Of a DNA stretch of 60,105 bases, positions 43,243-51,392 are shown piece by piece. The position numbers and the translations under genes were made by a program. Position 1 is the first letter of the stretch. Each line of letters begins with the position of its first letter. Origin of the DNA: an uncultured Mobilibacterium sp. (lineage in GTDB: Bacteria; Bacillota; Clostridia; Peptostreptococcales; Anaerovoracaceae); the NCBI GenBank assembly GCA_947254375.1, contig CAMYCF010000007.1, positions 1 to 60,105 of the forward strand, given 5' to 3'. A model generated the notes under the pieces. It saw only the letters and a program-made list of their open reading frames with translations, had not been told where the DNA came from and ran no database searches.

Positions 43243-44549
43243 AGTATGTCGATGTGCTCTCCCGCAAGCGCTTTGTTCATGCTCCTGACCGCGCAGAACT
43301 TGCCGCACATGCTGCACGTGTCGCCGTGGTCGTCTTCCGGCTTCCTGCTGTCCCTGATCGCCTTCGCCGTTTCAGGGTCGAGCGCGCAGGCGTACTGTGC
43401 ATCCCAATCGAGGACGCGCCTTGCGTCGGCCATTTTATCGTCGATGTCCCTCGCGCCCGGGATGCCCTTCGCGATATCCGCCGCGTGAGCTGCGATTTTA
43501 GAAGCGATTATACCCTGTTTTACGTCTTCGACATTCGGAAGAGCGAGGTGTTCTGCCGGCGTAACGTAGCACAGGAACGCCGCACCGCTCATCGCCGCAA
43601 CGGCGCCGCCGATAGCGGAAGTTATGTGGTCATAGCCCGGAGCGATGTCGGTGACGAGAGGTCCGAGCACGTAGAACGGAGCGCCCATGCAGATAGACTG
43701 CTGCACCTTCATGTTAGCCGCGACCTGATCGAGCGGAACGTGTCCCGGGCCTTCGACCATTACCTGGACATTGTGTTCCCATGCGCGCTTCGTGAGCTCT
43801 CCAAGCCTGACGAGCTCCTCTATTTGGCAAACGTCGGTCGCATCCGCGAGGCATCCCGGTCTGCACGCATCTCCGAGCGAGATCGTGACGTCGTGTTCTT
43901 CGCAGATATCGAGGATCTCGTCGTAGTATTCGTAAAAAGGATTTTCCTCTCCCGTCATGCTCATCCACGCGAACACGAGGCTGCCGCCCCTGCTGACTAT
44001 GTTCATTTTTCTCTTGTGGCGTTTTATCTGGTCGATAGTTTTTCTCGTTATGCCGCAGTGAAGGGTGACAAAATCAACGCCGTCCTCCGCATGGAGCCTG
44101 ATGACATCTATAAAATCCTGTGCGGTCAGTGTCGCGAGGTCCCTCTGATAGTGGATGACGCTGTCGTATACCGGCACTGTCCCTATCATCGCAGGGCATT
44201 CGGTCGTGAGCTTCCTGCGGAAAGGCTGTGTATCACCGTGGCTCGACAGGTCCATTATCGATTCCGCGCCGAGCTCGACCGCGCTCATCACCTTCTGCAT
44301 TTCGATATCGTAGTCCTTGCAGTCGCGCGAGACGCCGAGGTTGACGTTTATCTTCGTGCGGAGCATGCTGCCGACACCTTCCGGGTCGAGCGAGGTGTGG
44401 CGCTTGTTTGCGCAGATCGCGACCTTTCCTTCGGCGACAAGCTTCATGAGCTTCTCGACAGGCATGTTTTCTTTGCGGGCCACCGTCTCCATTTCCGGTG
44501 TCACGATAGATTTTCTTGCTGCATCCATTTGAGTGGTGTAGTTTGCCAT
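43239..44549 (-). CDS. thiC: Phosphomethylpyrimidine (HMP-P) synthase
   Basis: 436 residues, the short bacterial form. The radical-SAM cluster motif CSMCGKFC lies near the C-terminus (CxxCxxxxC). It turns aminoimidazole ribotide into HMP phosphate. It is the last gene of the thiamine operon, one base after thiD, with GGAG inside the end of thiD. Its TAA overlaps the TAG of the convergent activase by two bases, so the operon has no terminator of its own in view. Confidence 0.98.
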   Translation of the reverse strand: MANYTTQMDAARKSIVTPEMETVARKENMPVEKLMKLVAEGKVAICANKRHTSLDPEGVGSMLRTKINVNLGVSRDCKDYDIEMQKVMSAVELGAESIMDLSSHGDTQPFRRKLTTECPAMIGTVPVYDSVIHYQRDLATLTAQDFIDVIRLHAEDGVDFVTLHCGITRKTIDQIKRHKRKMNIVSRGGSLVFAWMSMTGEENPFYEYYDEILDICEEHDVTISLGDACRPGCLADATDVCQIEELVRLGELTKRAWEHNVQVMVEGPGHVPLDQVAANMKVQQSICMGAPFYVLGPLVTDIAPGYDHITSAIGGAVAAMSGAAFLCYVTPAEHLALPNVEDVKQGIIASKIAAHAADIAKGIPGARDIDDKMADARRVLDWDAQYACALDPETAKAIRDSRKPEDDHGDTCSMCGKFCAVRSMNKALAGEHIDIL

Positions 44550-44550
44550 T

Positions 44551-45369
44551 TTAGTTTTCTCCTTTATTTATCCCTTCTTTTTTATCCGTGAGCATATATG
44601 CGTGATTTATCGGTCCCGAACCTTCGCCGAGGTCGAGTCCCGAGGCGAGCGCCTCGGTAAGATATTCTTTTGCAAGGGCGACAGCCTCTTCGACGTCGTA
44701 CCCTTTTGCAAGGTCCGCGGCTATAGCCGATGAAAGCGTGCAGCCGGTGCCGTGGGTGTTTTTATTGTCTATCCTGCGCCCCTTGAACCACCTGTGCGTT
44801 CCGTCTTTTCTATACAGAAGATCGTCGGGATCGTCGGCGCTGTGACCGCCCTTCAGAAGAACGTCGCAGCCGTATTCGACCGATATCTTTTCCGCGGCAC
44901 GGAGCATGTCATCTTTGGTTTTTACCGACAGACCGGCGAGCTCTCCCGCTTCGTCGAGGTTCGGGGTTATAAGAGCGGCGAGCGGAAGCAGGTCTTCTTT
45001 TAAAGTTTTTAAAGCTTCCTCCTCGAGGAGGCGCGCCCCGCTCGAAGCCGTGATCGGCGTGTCGATGACAATGTTTTCGGCCTTATATTTTTTCAGGCAG
45101 GACGCGACCTTCCTGATGAGCGATGCCGAAAAGACCATGCCCACTTTTACCGCATCGGGCCGTATGTCTTCGAAGACGGCGTCGATCTGCTTTTCCAGGA
45201 ACTCCGGAGAGACCTCCGAAATGCCCGTTACCCTTTGAGTGTTCTGCGCGGTCAGGGCCGTGACGGCGGTCATCGCGTAAATGCCGTTTACAGTCAGGGT
45301 CTTTATGTCAGCCTGGATGCCCGCGCCGCCCGACGGGTCGCTGCCCGCGATCGAAAGTACCGTTTTCAT
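44551..45369 (-). CDS. thiD: Hydroxymethylpyrimidine/phosphomethylpyrimidine kinase
   Basis: 272 residues from ATG 45369, which overlaps the thiE stop as ATGA and gives the usual start MKTVLSIAGSDPSGGAG. The ribokinase-fold C-terminal signature NTHGTGCTLSSAIAADLAKG is intact. It makes HMP pyrophosphate for coupling to the thiazole. Earlier in-frame starts would run deep into thiE and are unlikely. Confidence 0.96.
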   Translation of the reverse strand: MKTVLSIAGSDPSGGAGIQADIKTLTVNGIYAMTAVTALTAQNTQRVTGISEVSPEFLEKQIDAVFEDIRPDAVKVGMVFSASLIRKVASCLKKYKAENIVIDTPITASSGARLLEEEALKTLKEDLLPLAALITPNLDEAGELAGLSVKTKDDMLRAAEKISVEYGCDVLLKGGHSADDPDDLLYRKDGTHRWFKGRRIDNKNTHGTGCTLSSAIAADLAKGYDVEEAVALAKEYLTEALASGLDLGEGSGPINHAYMLTDKKEGINKGEN

Positions 45370-46013
45370 AGGCGGCCTCCTCTCACCGAGCGGGCTTTTT
45401 CTTTGAGTTTTATGCACGCTTCGGTAATATTTTCCGCTCCGTATACGGCCGAGACTACAGCGATACCGGCGATGTCGCTACCGCGAAGGACATCGGCATT
45501 ATCGAGAGTTATGCCGCCGATCGCGACGCACGGGATCGATACGGCTCCCTCTATATCCTTCAGCTGATCGGGCGTTATGCAGACGGCATTCGCTTTTGTC
45601 GGGGAAGGGAACACCGCACCCACGCCGAGGTAATCCGCTCCCGCATCCTCGGCACGCCGGGCCTGTTCGACCGTTTTCGCCGTGGCTCCGATGATGAAGT
45701 TTTCGGGGACCTTCTTTCGTATCTCCGCTACATCCATATCTCCGGCTCCCACGTGGACGCCGTCCGCCCCGCTTCGTAGCGCGACGTCGAGCCGGTCGTT
45801 TATTATGAGCGGCACTCCGTATTCGTGGCATAGGCTGCACATCCGCGTCGCCTCTTCGACGAGCAGGTCGTCCTGCAGGTCCTTCTCGCGGAGCTGGACC
45901 ATCGTCACGCCTCCGCGGAGCGCATCCTCCGTCCGTTCGTAAACGGAACGCTTCGCCTCACGATCGCCGTCCGTTATCGCGTATAGGAGCAGTCTTTCGC
46001 TGTCAAAGTTCAT
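45366..46013 (-). CDS. thiE: Thiamine phosphate synthase
   Basis: 215 residues from ATG 46013 with GGAGGG nine bases upstream, inside the end of the tenI-like gene (11-base overlap). The barrel carries VQLREKDL, INDRLDVALRSGADGVHVG, GATAKT and LGVGAVFPSPTK, the ThiE active-site set. It joins HMP pyrophosphate and thiazole phosphate to give thiamine phosphate. A second ThiE/TenI paralogue lies directly upstream. Confidence 0.95.
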   Translation of the reverse strand: MNFDSERLLLYAITDGDREAKRSVYERTEDALRGGVTMVQLREKDLQDDLLVEEATRMCSLCHEYGVPLIINDRLDVALRSGADGVHVGAGDMDVAEIRKKVPENFIIGATAKTVEQARRAEDAGADYLGVGAVFPSPTKANAVCITPDQLKDIEGAVSIPCVAIGGITLDNADVLRGSDIAGIAVVSAVYGAENITEACIKLKEKARSVRGGRL

Positions 46014-46599
46014 TTTCAAATCCCTCCATGTACGCCCTCGGGGCATCGCACGTCATAAGTCCGCTCATGACGCAGGCTCCCGCGGCACCGCAGTTCATGA
46101 CCTCCGCGTAGTTGTTTTTATCGATTCCGCCTATGGCATAGACCGGGATCGAGACCGCATCGCATACCCCGCGGAGGAAGGTGAGCCCGCGGCCGGGCAG
46201 ACCTTTTTTACAATCCGTATCGAAGACATGTCCCGCGGTTATATACGTGCACCCCGCTTTTTCCGCAAAGACCGCCTCTTCCGCCGAGTGGCAGGATGCG
46301 CCGAGGATGCGGAACCTCTTCTTTTCGTTTTCACCGAGCTCCCGAAGATCTGTGATCGGCAGGTGGATCGCCGAGCACCACGGTACCCGGACCGCGGCGG
46401 GACCGTGCAGTATGCATGTCGTGCCGTGCTTTTCGCATATCTCCGAGACCTTCTCCGCAAGCAAAAGGTACTCTTCCGGGGCGAGATCTTTTTCGCGCAG
46501 TATCACGGCCTTCGGGCCCGCCTGCGCGATCTCTTCCACGCGAATGAGAAAATCGGTCTTGCAGAGTTTTCTGCTCGTTACGCAAATTATTTCAGACAT
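46003..46599 (-). CDS. tenI: TenI-like thiazole tautomerase (ThiE paralogue)
   Basis: 198 residues of the ThiE/TenI barrel. It has ILREKDL and GASCH but, instead of the ThiE GxGxxxxTxTK loop, reads TAGHVFDTDCKKGLPGRGL, a pattern with the histidine used by TenI to aromatise the thiazole carboxylate. Its position between thiH and thiE supports this. A second thiamine phosphate synthase cannot be excluded without assay. It overlaps thiH by eight bases. Confidence 0.82.
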   Translation of the reverse strand: MSEIICVTSRKLCKTDFLIRVEEIAQAGPKAVILREKDLAPEEYLLLAEKVSEICEKHGTTCILHGPAAVRVPWCSAIHLPITDLRELGENEKKRFRILGASCHSAEEAVFAEKAGCTYITAGHVFDTDCKKGLPGRGLTFLRGVCDAVSIPVYAIGGIDKNNYAEVMNCGAAGACVMSGLMTCDAPRAYMEGFENEL

Positions 46600-47845
46600 A
46601 AAGATAATCGTTCAGTACCGGCTGCAGCCCCTCGCCCGACATATCTCTGTACATGTCGTCGAAACTGCGCCCGTCGTTTATTTCAAATTGCTCGTCGCCG
46701 GCATCTTCGCCGGACGACTGCCCGCTGTATTTATCCTCGTGATCTCCGACGCCCGTAGATACGCCCGCCGATACCTTCGTCGCCGCGATCTTTACGATGC
46801 CGTTTCGGAACGACGCGCTTTCACGCGACGAGACCGTTATCCCGGCGAACGGCAGGAAGATCCTGTAGGCGCAGAGCACCTGGCAGAGCTGCCTTTCACC
46901 GACGTCGAGCGGCTCGATCTTATCGTTGTTGATGATCGGCCTGAGCCTCGGACATGAGAGCGACATCTCGGCGTACGGATATTTCCTCTGCAGGCAGTAG
47001 ACATGGAGAGCCGTCGCGAACGCGTCCTTTCTGAAATCCGAAAGACCGAGCAGCGCCGAGAACCCGACTCCGCGCATCCCGCCCATGAGAGCCCTTTCCT
47101 GCGCTTCGAACCTGTAAGGCCACACGCGCTTATGCCCCATGAGGTGAAGCGTCTCGTATTTGTCGCTGTCGTACGTCTCCTGGAACACCGTTATGTAATC
47201 GGCGCCGCATTCGTGAAGGTAGCGGTACTCGTCCGTGTTGACCGGATATATCTCGAGGCCGACGAGGCGGAAATACTTCCGCGCGAGCTTGCACGCTTCG
47301 CCGATGTAGCTGATATCGCTTTTACTCCTGCTCTCGCCTGTGAGGATGAGGATCTCCTCCATACCGCTGTCCGCGATGACCTTCATCTCGTGTTCGATCT
47401 GTTCCGCGGAAAGTTTCATGCGCCTGATGTGGTTGTAGCAGTTGAAACCGCAGTAAACGCAATAGTTTTCGCAGTAGTTCGCTATATAAAGAGGTGTAAA
47501 AAGATACACCGTGTTCCCGAAATGCCGACTCGTTTCGAACCTCGCGCGCTCCGCCATTTTTTCTAAAAACGGCTCCGCCGCCGGCGATAAAAGCGCCTTA
47601 AAATCATCCACCGAACAGACTTCGTGCTCAAGCGCCGCTTTAACATCTTTCGCCGTATAAACGCTGTAATCGTATCCGTTCATCTGCGCGATGACCTTCT
47701 CGCGGATCTCCGGATCTATGCGCTCCATATCCGGCATGTATTCCATGTGGTCCCTGCGACACGACGGATCGGACTCTAACTTATGCTTTTTTCTGAGCGC
47801 CGCTTCGGAAAGATATTCGGAATCGATCAAAAAATCATTTTCCAT
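46592..47845 (-). CDS. thiH: 2-iminoacetate synthase
   Basis: 417 residues, radical-SAM enzyme with the CxxxCxxC motif CENYCVYC. It cleaves tyrosine to give dehydroglycine for thiazole formation, the anaerobe's alternative to the oxygen-using ThiO. The presence of thiH therefore fits an anaerobic host. It overlaps the tenI-like gene and lies 12 bases after thiG. Confidence 0.96.
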   Translation of the reverse strand: MENDFLIDSEYLSEAALRKKHKLESDPSCRRDHMEYMPDMERIDPEIREKVIAQMNGYDYSVYTAKDVKAALEHEVCSVDDFKALLSPAAEPFLEKMAERARFETSRHFGNTVYLFTPLYIANYCENYCVYCGFNCYNHIRRMKLSAEQIEHEMKVIADSGMEEILILTGESRSKSDISYIGEACKLARKYFRLVGLEIYPVNTDEYRYLHECGADYITVFQETYDSDKYETLHLMGHKRVWPYRFEAQERALMGGMRGVGFSALLGLSDFRKDAFATALHVYCLQRKYPYAEMSLSCPRLRPIINNDKIEPLDVGERQLCQVLCAYRIFLPFAGITVSSRESASFRNGIVKIAATKVSAGVSTGVGDHEDKYSGQSSGEDAGDEQFEINDGRSFDDMYRDMSGEGLQPVLNDYLYV

Positions 47846-47857
47846 TTCTACGCCCCC

Positions 47858-48631
47858 TTAGTCCCGCAAAAATCCGGTAAGCGGATCCGACGCCGACGCA
47901 CCGCGCGACAGCACTCTGCCGAGCCCCGACAGATACGCCTGCCTTCCGGCCTCTATCGCTTTTCGGAAAGCGGACGCCATGAGCGGCAGGTCTCCCGCCG
48001 TAGCGAGAGCCGTGTTCGCCATTATTGCCGCAGCTCCCATCTCCATGGCCTCGCACGCCTGTGACGGCCTTCCGATCCCGGCGTCGACGATTATCGGAAG
48101 GTCTATCTCGTCGATCAGGATCTTTATAAAATCCTTCGTCGCAAGTCCCTTGTTCGAACCTATCGGAGAAGCGAGCGGCATTATGCTCGCGGCTCCCGCG
48201 TTCGCAAGGTCCCTCGCAACGTTGAGGTCGGGATACATGTAAGGCATTACGACGAATCCCTCGTTCGCCAGTATCTCTGTCGCGCGTATCGTTTCCGCGT
48301 TGTCCGGCAGAAGATATTTGGCATCGCGCATGATCTCAATTTTTACGAAGTCTCCGCACCCGAGCTCCCTCGCAAGGCGGGCGATCCTGACGGCCTCGTC
48401 CGCATTTCTCGCTCCCGAAGTGTTCGGAAGCAGTGTGACGTTTTCAGGGATGAAGTCGAGGATGTTCTCCTGTTCTTTAGTGTTGGCACGGCGGACCGCG
48501 AGCGTGATCATTTCGGCGCCGGCATCTTTTACCGCGGCTTCGATGAGTCGCAGGGAATATTTACCGGATCCGAGGATGAACCGCGAACCGAATTCGTGAC
48601 CGCCGATCATCAATTTATCGTTATTCTGCAT
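47858..48631 (-). CDS. thiG: Thiazole synthase
   Basis: 257 residues from ATG 48631, with GGGAG six bases upstream; longer in-frame starts overlap thiF and lack a ribosome binding site. The barrel has FGSRFILGSGKY at the start, the active-site lysine in DFVKIEIMRD and IIVDAGIGRPSQACEAMEMG near the phosphate site. It combines DXP, ThiS thiocarboxylate and iminoacetate. Confidence 0.95.
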   Translation of the reverse strand: MQNNDKLMIGGHEFGSRFILGSGKYSLRLIEAAVKDAGAEMITLAVRRANTKEQENILDFIPENVTLLPNTSGARNADEAVRIARLARELGCGDFVKIEIMRDAKYLLPDNAETIRATEILANEGFVVMPYMYPDLNVARDLANAGAASIMPLASPIGSNKGLATKDFIKILIDEIDLPIIVDAGIGRPSQACEAMEMGAAAIMANTALATAGDLPLMASAFRKAIEAGRQAYLSGLGRVLSRGASASDPLTGFLRD

Positions 48632-48659
48632 TTTTCTCTCCCTATCCTGCATTTCCATG

Positions 48660-49301
48660 CTAAATTTCATATTCGCCCGCGAGTATTCGCAGTACTGTCT
48701 GAGCCTGGTGCGCCGCGCACAACATGACCCTCGCGGAAAAAAGTCCGTTCCCCGCCGTCGCTTCGCTTTTACCGTCGCCGCAAAGGTAAAATTTTTCCGT
48801 TATCTTCGCGGTCACGATCTCGTTCGGAGAGCCGAGTCCCGCCATTCCGGACGCCGCCACGAGGTATTTGTCCGGCATGTTTTCGAGCGCGAAATTCGAT
48901 ATCCTGCTCTTCTCTTCCGCCCGGTCGAAAGCCTCGCACACGATGTCCGCATCGCCGAGAAGCTCCTCGTAGTTGCTCTCGTCCATTTTACGGACGAATG
49001 CCCTCACATCCGCATAGGGCGCGATCTCCGCCAGATTTTCCCGAAGTGCATCGGCCTTGTATTCTCCGAGCTGCTTCACCTTGTACTGCTGGCGGTTGAG
49101 ATTCGTGATATCGACCCGGTCGAAATCGACAAGGATGAGTTTCCCCACCCCCGCCCTCGCGAGAGATATCGCGATGTTCGATCCGAGGCCGCCGAGCCCG
49201 CATACCGCCACGCACGCGTTCGCGAACCTGTTCTGCAAATCCTCGCCGATCCTGTCCGCCAGGGCCTGCCTCATTTCTTCCTTCAAGTGATCGTCTCTCA
49301 A
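48660..49301 (-). CDS. thiF: Sulfur-carrier adenylyltransferase ThiF
   Basis: 213 residues, E1-like fold with the nucleotide loop VCGLGGLGSNIAISLARAG and the LVDFDRVDITNLNRQQY segment. It adenylates the C-terminus of ThiS. No CxxC zinc pairs like those in larger ThiF/MoeB proteins are seen; this is the short clostridial form. It starts two bases after thiS. Confidence 0.93.
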   Translation of the reverse strand: MRDDHLKEEMRQALADRIGEDLQNRFANACVAVCGLGGLGSNIAISLARAGVGKLILVDFDRVDITNLNRQQYKVKQLGEYKADALRENLAEIAPYADVRAFVRKMDESNYEELLGDADIVCEAFDRAEEKSRISNFALENMPDKYLVAASGMAGLGSPNEIVTAKITEKFYLCGDGKSEATAGNGLFSARVMLCAAHQAQTVLRILAGEYEI

Positions 49302-49303
49302 AT

Positions 49304-49498
49304 CTAACCGCCTCCCACAAAGCTGACGACTTCCACGGAATCACCGTCGCACAGGACGGTCGTCTCATATTGCGACTTCGGTACGATCCCGCCGTTTCTT
49401 TCCACGGCTATCCGCGAAAGATCGTGCCCCGTCTGTCCGAGGTATTCCGCCAAAGTCATGCCGGCCGCGTCTGTCTCTGCTCCGTTGATCTTCAGCAT
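49304..49498 (-). CDS. thiS: Sulfur carrier protein ThiS
   Basis: 64 residues, ubiquitin-like, ending in VVSFVGGG; the terminal Gly-Gly is what ThiF activates. It is the first gene of the thiamine operon, with AAAGGG six bases before the ATG and the riboswitch terminator hairpin about 20 bases upstream. Confidence 0.94.
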   Translation of the reverse strand: MLKINGAETDAAGMTLAEYLGQTGHDLSRIAVERNGGIVPKSQYETTVLCDGDSVEVVSFVGGG

Positions 49499-49517
49499 CT
49501 TTTTCCCTTTCGTAAAA

Positions 49518-49552
49518 TAAAAAAATCGGAGATGCCCGTGCGGATATCTCCG
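49518..49552 (-). terminator. Riboswitch expression-platform terminator before thiS
   Basis: CGGAGAT and ATCTCCG form a 7-bp stem, followed on the minus strand by T7. It sits directly after the TPP aptamer, so ligand binding should favour termination. Confidence 0.9.
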
Positions 49553-49567
49553 AAAAAAATCAGTTCT

Positions 49568-49653
49568 GACTTCCTACGGCGGCATTATCCGCATCAGGTA
49601 AAAGGGTCGAAGTAGACAACTTCCTCTCAGCCCGCTTTCGCGAGCTCCCCTGT
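49568..49653 (-). promoter_or_regulatory. TPP riboswitch aptamer (Thi-box) of the thiamine operon
   Basis: On the minus strand the conserved elements appear in order: ACAGGGGAGC, GGGCTGAGAGG, ACCCTTTTACCTGATGCGG and ATAATGCCGCCGTAGGAAGT. These are the P1-P5 and pyrophosphate-binding parts of the TPP aptamer. It controls the eight-gene operon as a whole; no second copy precedes thiC. Confidence 0.97.
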
Positions 49654-49672
49654 GTTTGTTTTTACGAATATG

Positions 49673-49701
49673 ATGATAGACCCTCCCGGTAAAAATTGCA
49701 A
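49673..49701 (-). promoter_or_regulatory. Promoter of the thiamine operon
   Basis: TTGCAA (49701-49696), 17-base spacer, TATCAT (49678-49673) on the minus strand. Transcription would start about 13 bases before the aptamer. Confidence 0.75.
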
Positions 49702-49829
49702 TAGAAGTACCCGTAAAAGTGCAGGGCGCCGTTAAAACCCCGGCCCGCCCAAACGCAGGAAAGGCCGGCGCCTGCGGCGCGCCGAAAATACAATATCCCG
49801 GCCACAGCCCTCCCGTTCTTCGCAAATTG

Positions 49830-49858
49830 TTTACTGCGCCAAAAACATATGTTAAAAT
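49830..49858 (+). promoter_or_regulatory. Promoter of the POT transporter gene
   Basis: TTTACT (49830-49835), 17-base spacer, TAAAAT (49853-49858), about 90 bases before the ATG. Confidence 0.6.
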
Positions 49859-49949
49859 GTAGACGATATTTGTTCCGGCGTTACAAGCAGCGCCGGCAAA
49901 TCTCTCTGAGGACATATTTCCGCATCATTTTTATAACGGAGGTTTATCC

Positions 49950-51308
49950 ATGACAAAACAAACGAAATACCCTCTGGCCTTTTGGATCTGTAGCACGACC
50001 GAGATATTCGAGCGTCTCTCTTTTTACCTGGGACGTTCCCTCATCCTCGTATTCGTCACTGCATCCGTAGCCACCGGAGGACTCGGCCTGCCTGACACGA
50101 CGGCAGCCAAGATGCAGGCCGACCTGACCGCTTATTCCTATTTGGCGGCGATGATCGGCGCTATCATTGTAGACCGATTCATAGGCGCGAGATACACTAC
50201 ACCTATCGGTGCGGCCATTATTTCCGTCGGATATTTCGCCGGATCGGGAGCGGAAGACGCAAGGCTCATATATGTCATGATCTTCTGCGTAGCTTTCGGC
50301 CTCGGACTTTTCAAGACCGGTCCTATGATCGGCCGTATCGTCAGACCGGACCAGCTCACTTCGGCGTATTCGATAAGATATTCTCTCGTAAATGTCGGTG
50401 CATTCATCGGTCCGTTCGTAGCAGGCATCTTATACCAGAACACCTTTGCACACGACGGCGTTCTCGGTTTCCGCCCTTGCTTCAGAATGGCAGGAATAGT
50501 GATGCTGTGCGGATGCGCATGGTTCACCCTCGGTATCTTCCTGAAGGGCGAAGGAGCCGGAAAGAAGCCGTTCAAGCAAAACATGACGACCGAAGAGCTC
50601 GACGTGCAGGCGAAAGAAGAAGCTCAGCACATCGAGAAGCATCATGCTACGACCATAGAGAAAAAGAGGATCGCTGCTATCCTCCTGATCTCCGCGTTCC
50701 AGATCATATTCTGGCTCTTCTGGTACCTGGCATACCTGCCTATTTACTACCATTGGACGGAGAACATGAGCTGGCAGGTCGGATCCCTCAAAATACCTAC
50801 AACATGGGTCGACTCCATAAACGCCCTCTTCTGCGTTATATCGGGACCGCTCACCGCTATGCTTTGGCAGAAACTTTCGGCAAGGCCGCAGGGCGACATG
50901 AGCATATTCAAGAAACTGGGCATCGGCCTCTCCTTCCTGGGATTGGGATATATCTATTTCGCGATCCTCGACGTAGCGCGCGGAGGGGCAAAGATAAGCG
51001 TTTTGTTCCTGCTCGTCTTCATGGTCTTCCTTACACTCGGTGAGATGTTCTTCTCGCCTCTCGGAGCGGCATTCATCGGACAGTATTCGCCGAGCCGTTA
51101 CCTGTCGATCATGAACGCTATCTGGGGACTCGGATTGTTCGTAGCCGCGAAACTGTACGGAAACCTTTACGCCTTCGCATATGGCGGGAAATTCGCATTC
51201 ACCCACTCGAGCACCGCTATCGCCGTCGTGGCATTCATATGCACAGGCATACTTTTTGCCCTCGACGGAAAGCTTACATCTCTTGTAAAACAGGAGAATG
51301 TGGAATAG
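49950..51308 (+). CDS. POT/PTR2-family proton-coupled oligopeptide transporter
   Basis: 452 residues with about 12 hydrophobic segments. The N-terminal TTEIFERLSFYLGRSLI matches the ExxER proton-coupling motif of the family, and FGLGLFKTGPMIGRIV and the later GEMFFSPLGAAFIGQYSPSR segment are further POT signatures. It imports di- and tripeptides. A strong GGAGG precedes ATG 49950. The M24 aminopeptidase gene follows after 84 bases on the same strand, a natural uptake-and-cleavage pair. Confidence 0.93.
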   Translation: MTKQTKYPLAFWICSTTEIFERLSFYLGRSLILVFVTASVATGGLGLPDTTAAKMQADLTAYSYLAAMIGAIIVDRFIGARYTTPIGAAIISVGYFAGSGAEDARLIYVMIFCVAFGLGLFKTGPMIGRIVRPDQLTSAYSIRYSLVNVGAFIGPFVAGILYQNTFAHDGVLGFRPCFRMAGIVMLCGCAWFTLGIFLKGEGAGKKPFKQNMTTEELDVQAKEEAQHIEKHHATTIEKKRIAAILLISAFQIIFWLFWYLAYLPIYYHWTENMSWQVGSLKIPTTWVDSINALFCVISGPLTAMLWQKLSARPQGDMSIFKKLGIGLSFLGLGYIYFAILDVARGGAKISVLFLLVFMVFLTLGEMFFSPLGAAFIGQYSPSRYLSIMNAIWGLGLFVAAKLYGNLYAFAYGGKFAFTHSSTAIAVVAFICTGILFALDGKLTSLVKQENVE

Positions 51309-51392
51309 TATATTAAAAGGCAACAGGATTTATTTGCAAGATCGGTAAAATATGTTTCTCTAGCTTATACTAAAAAGGAAGGAGCACTAATT

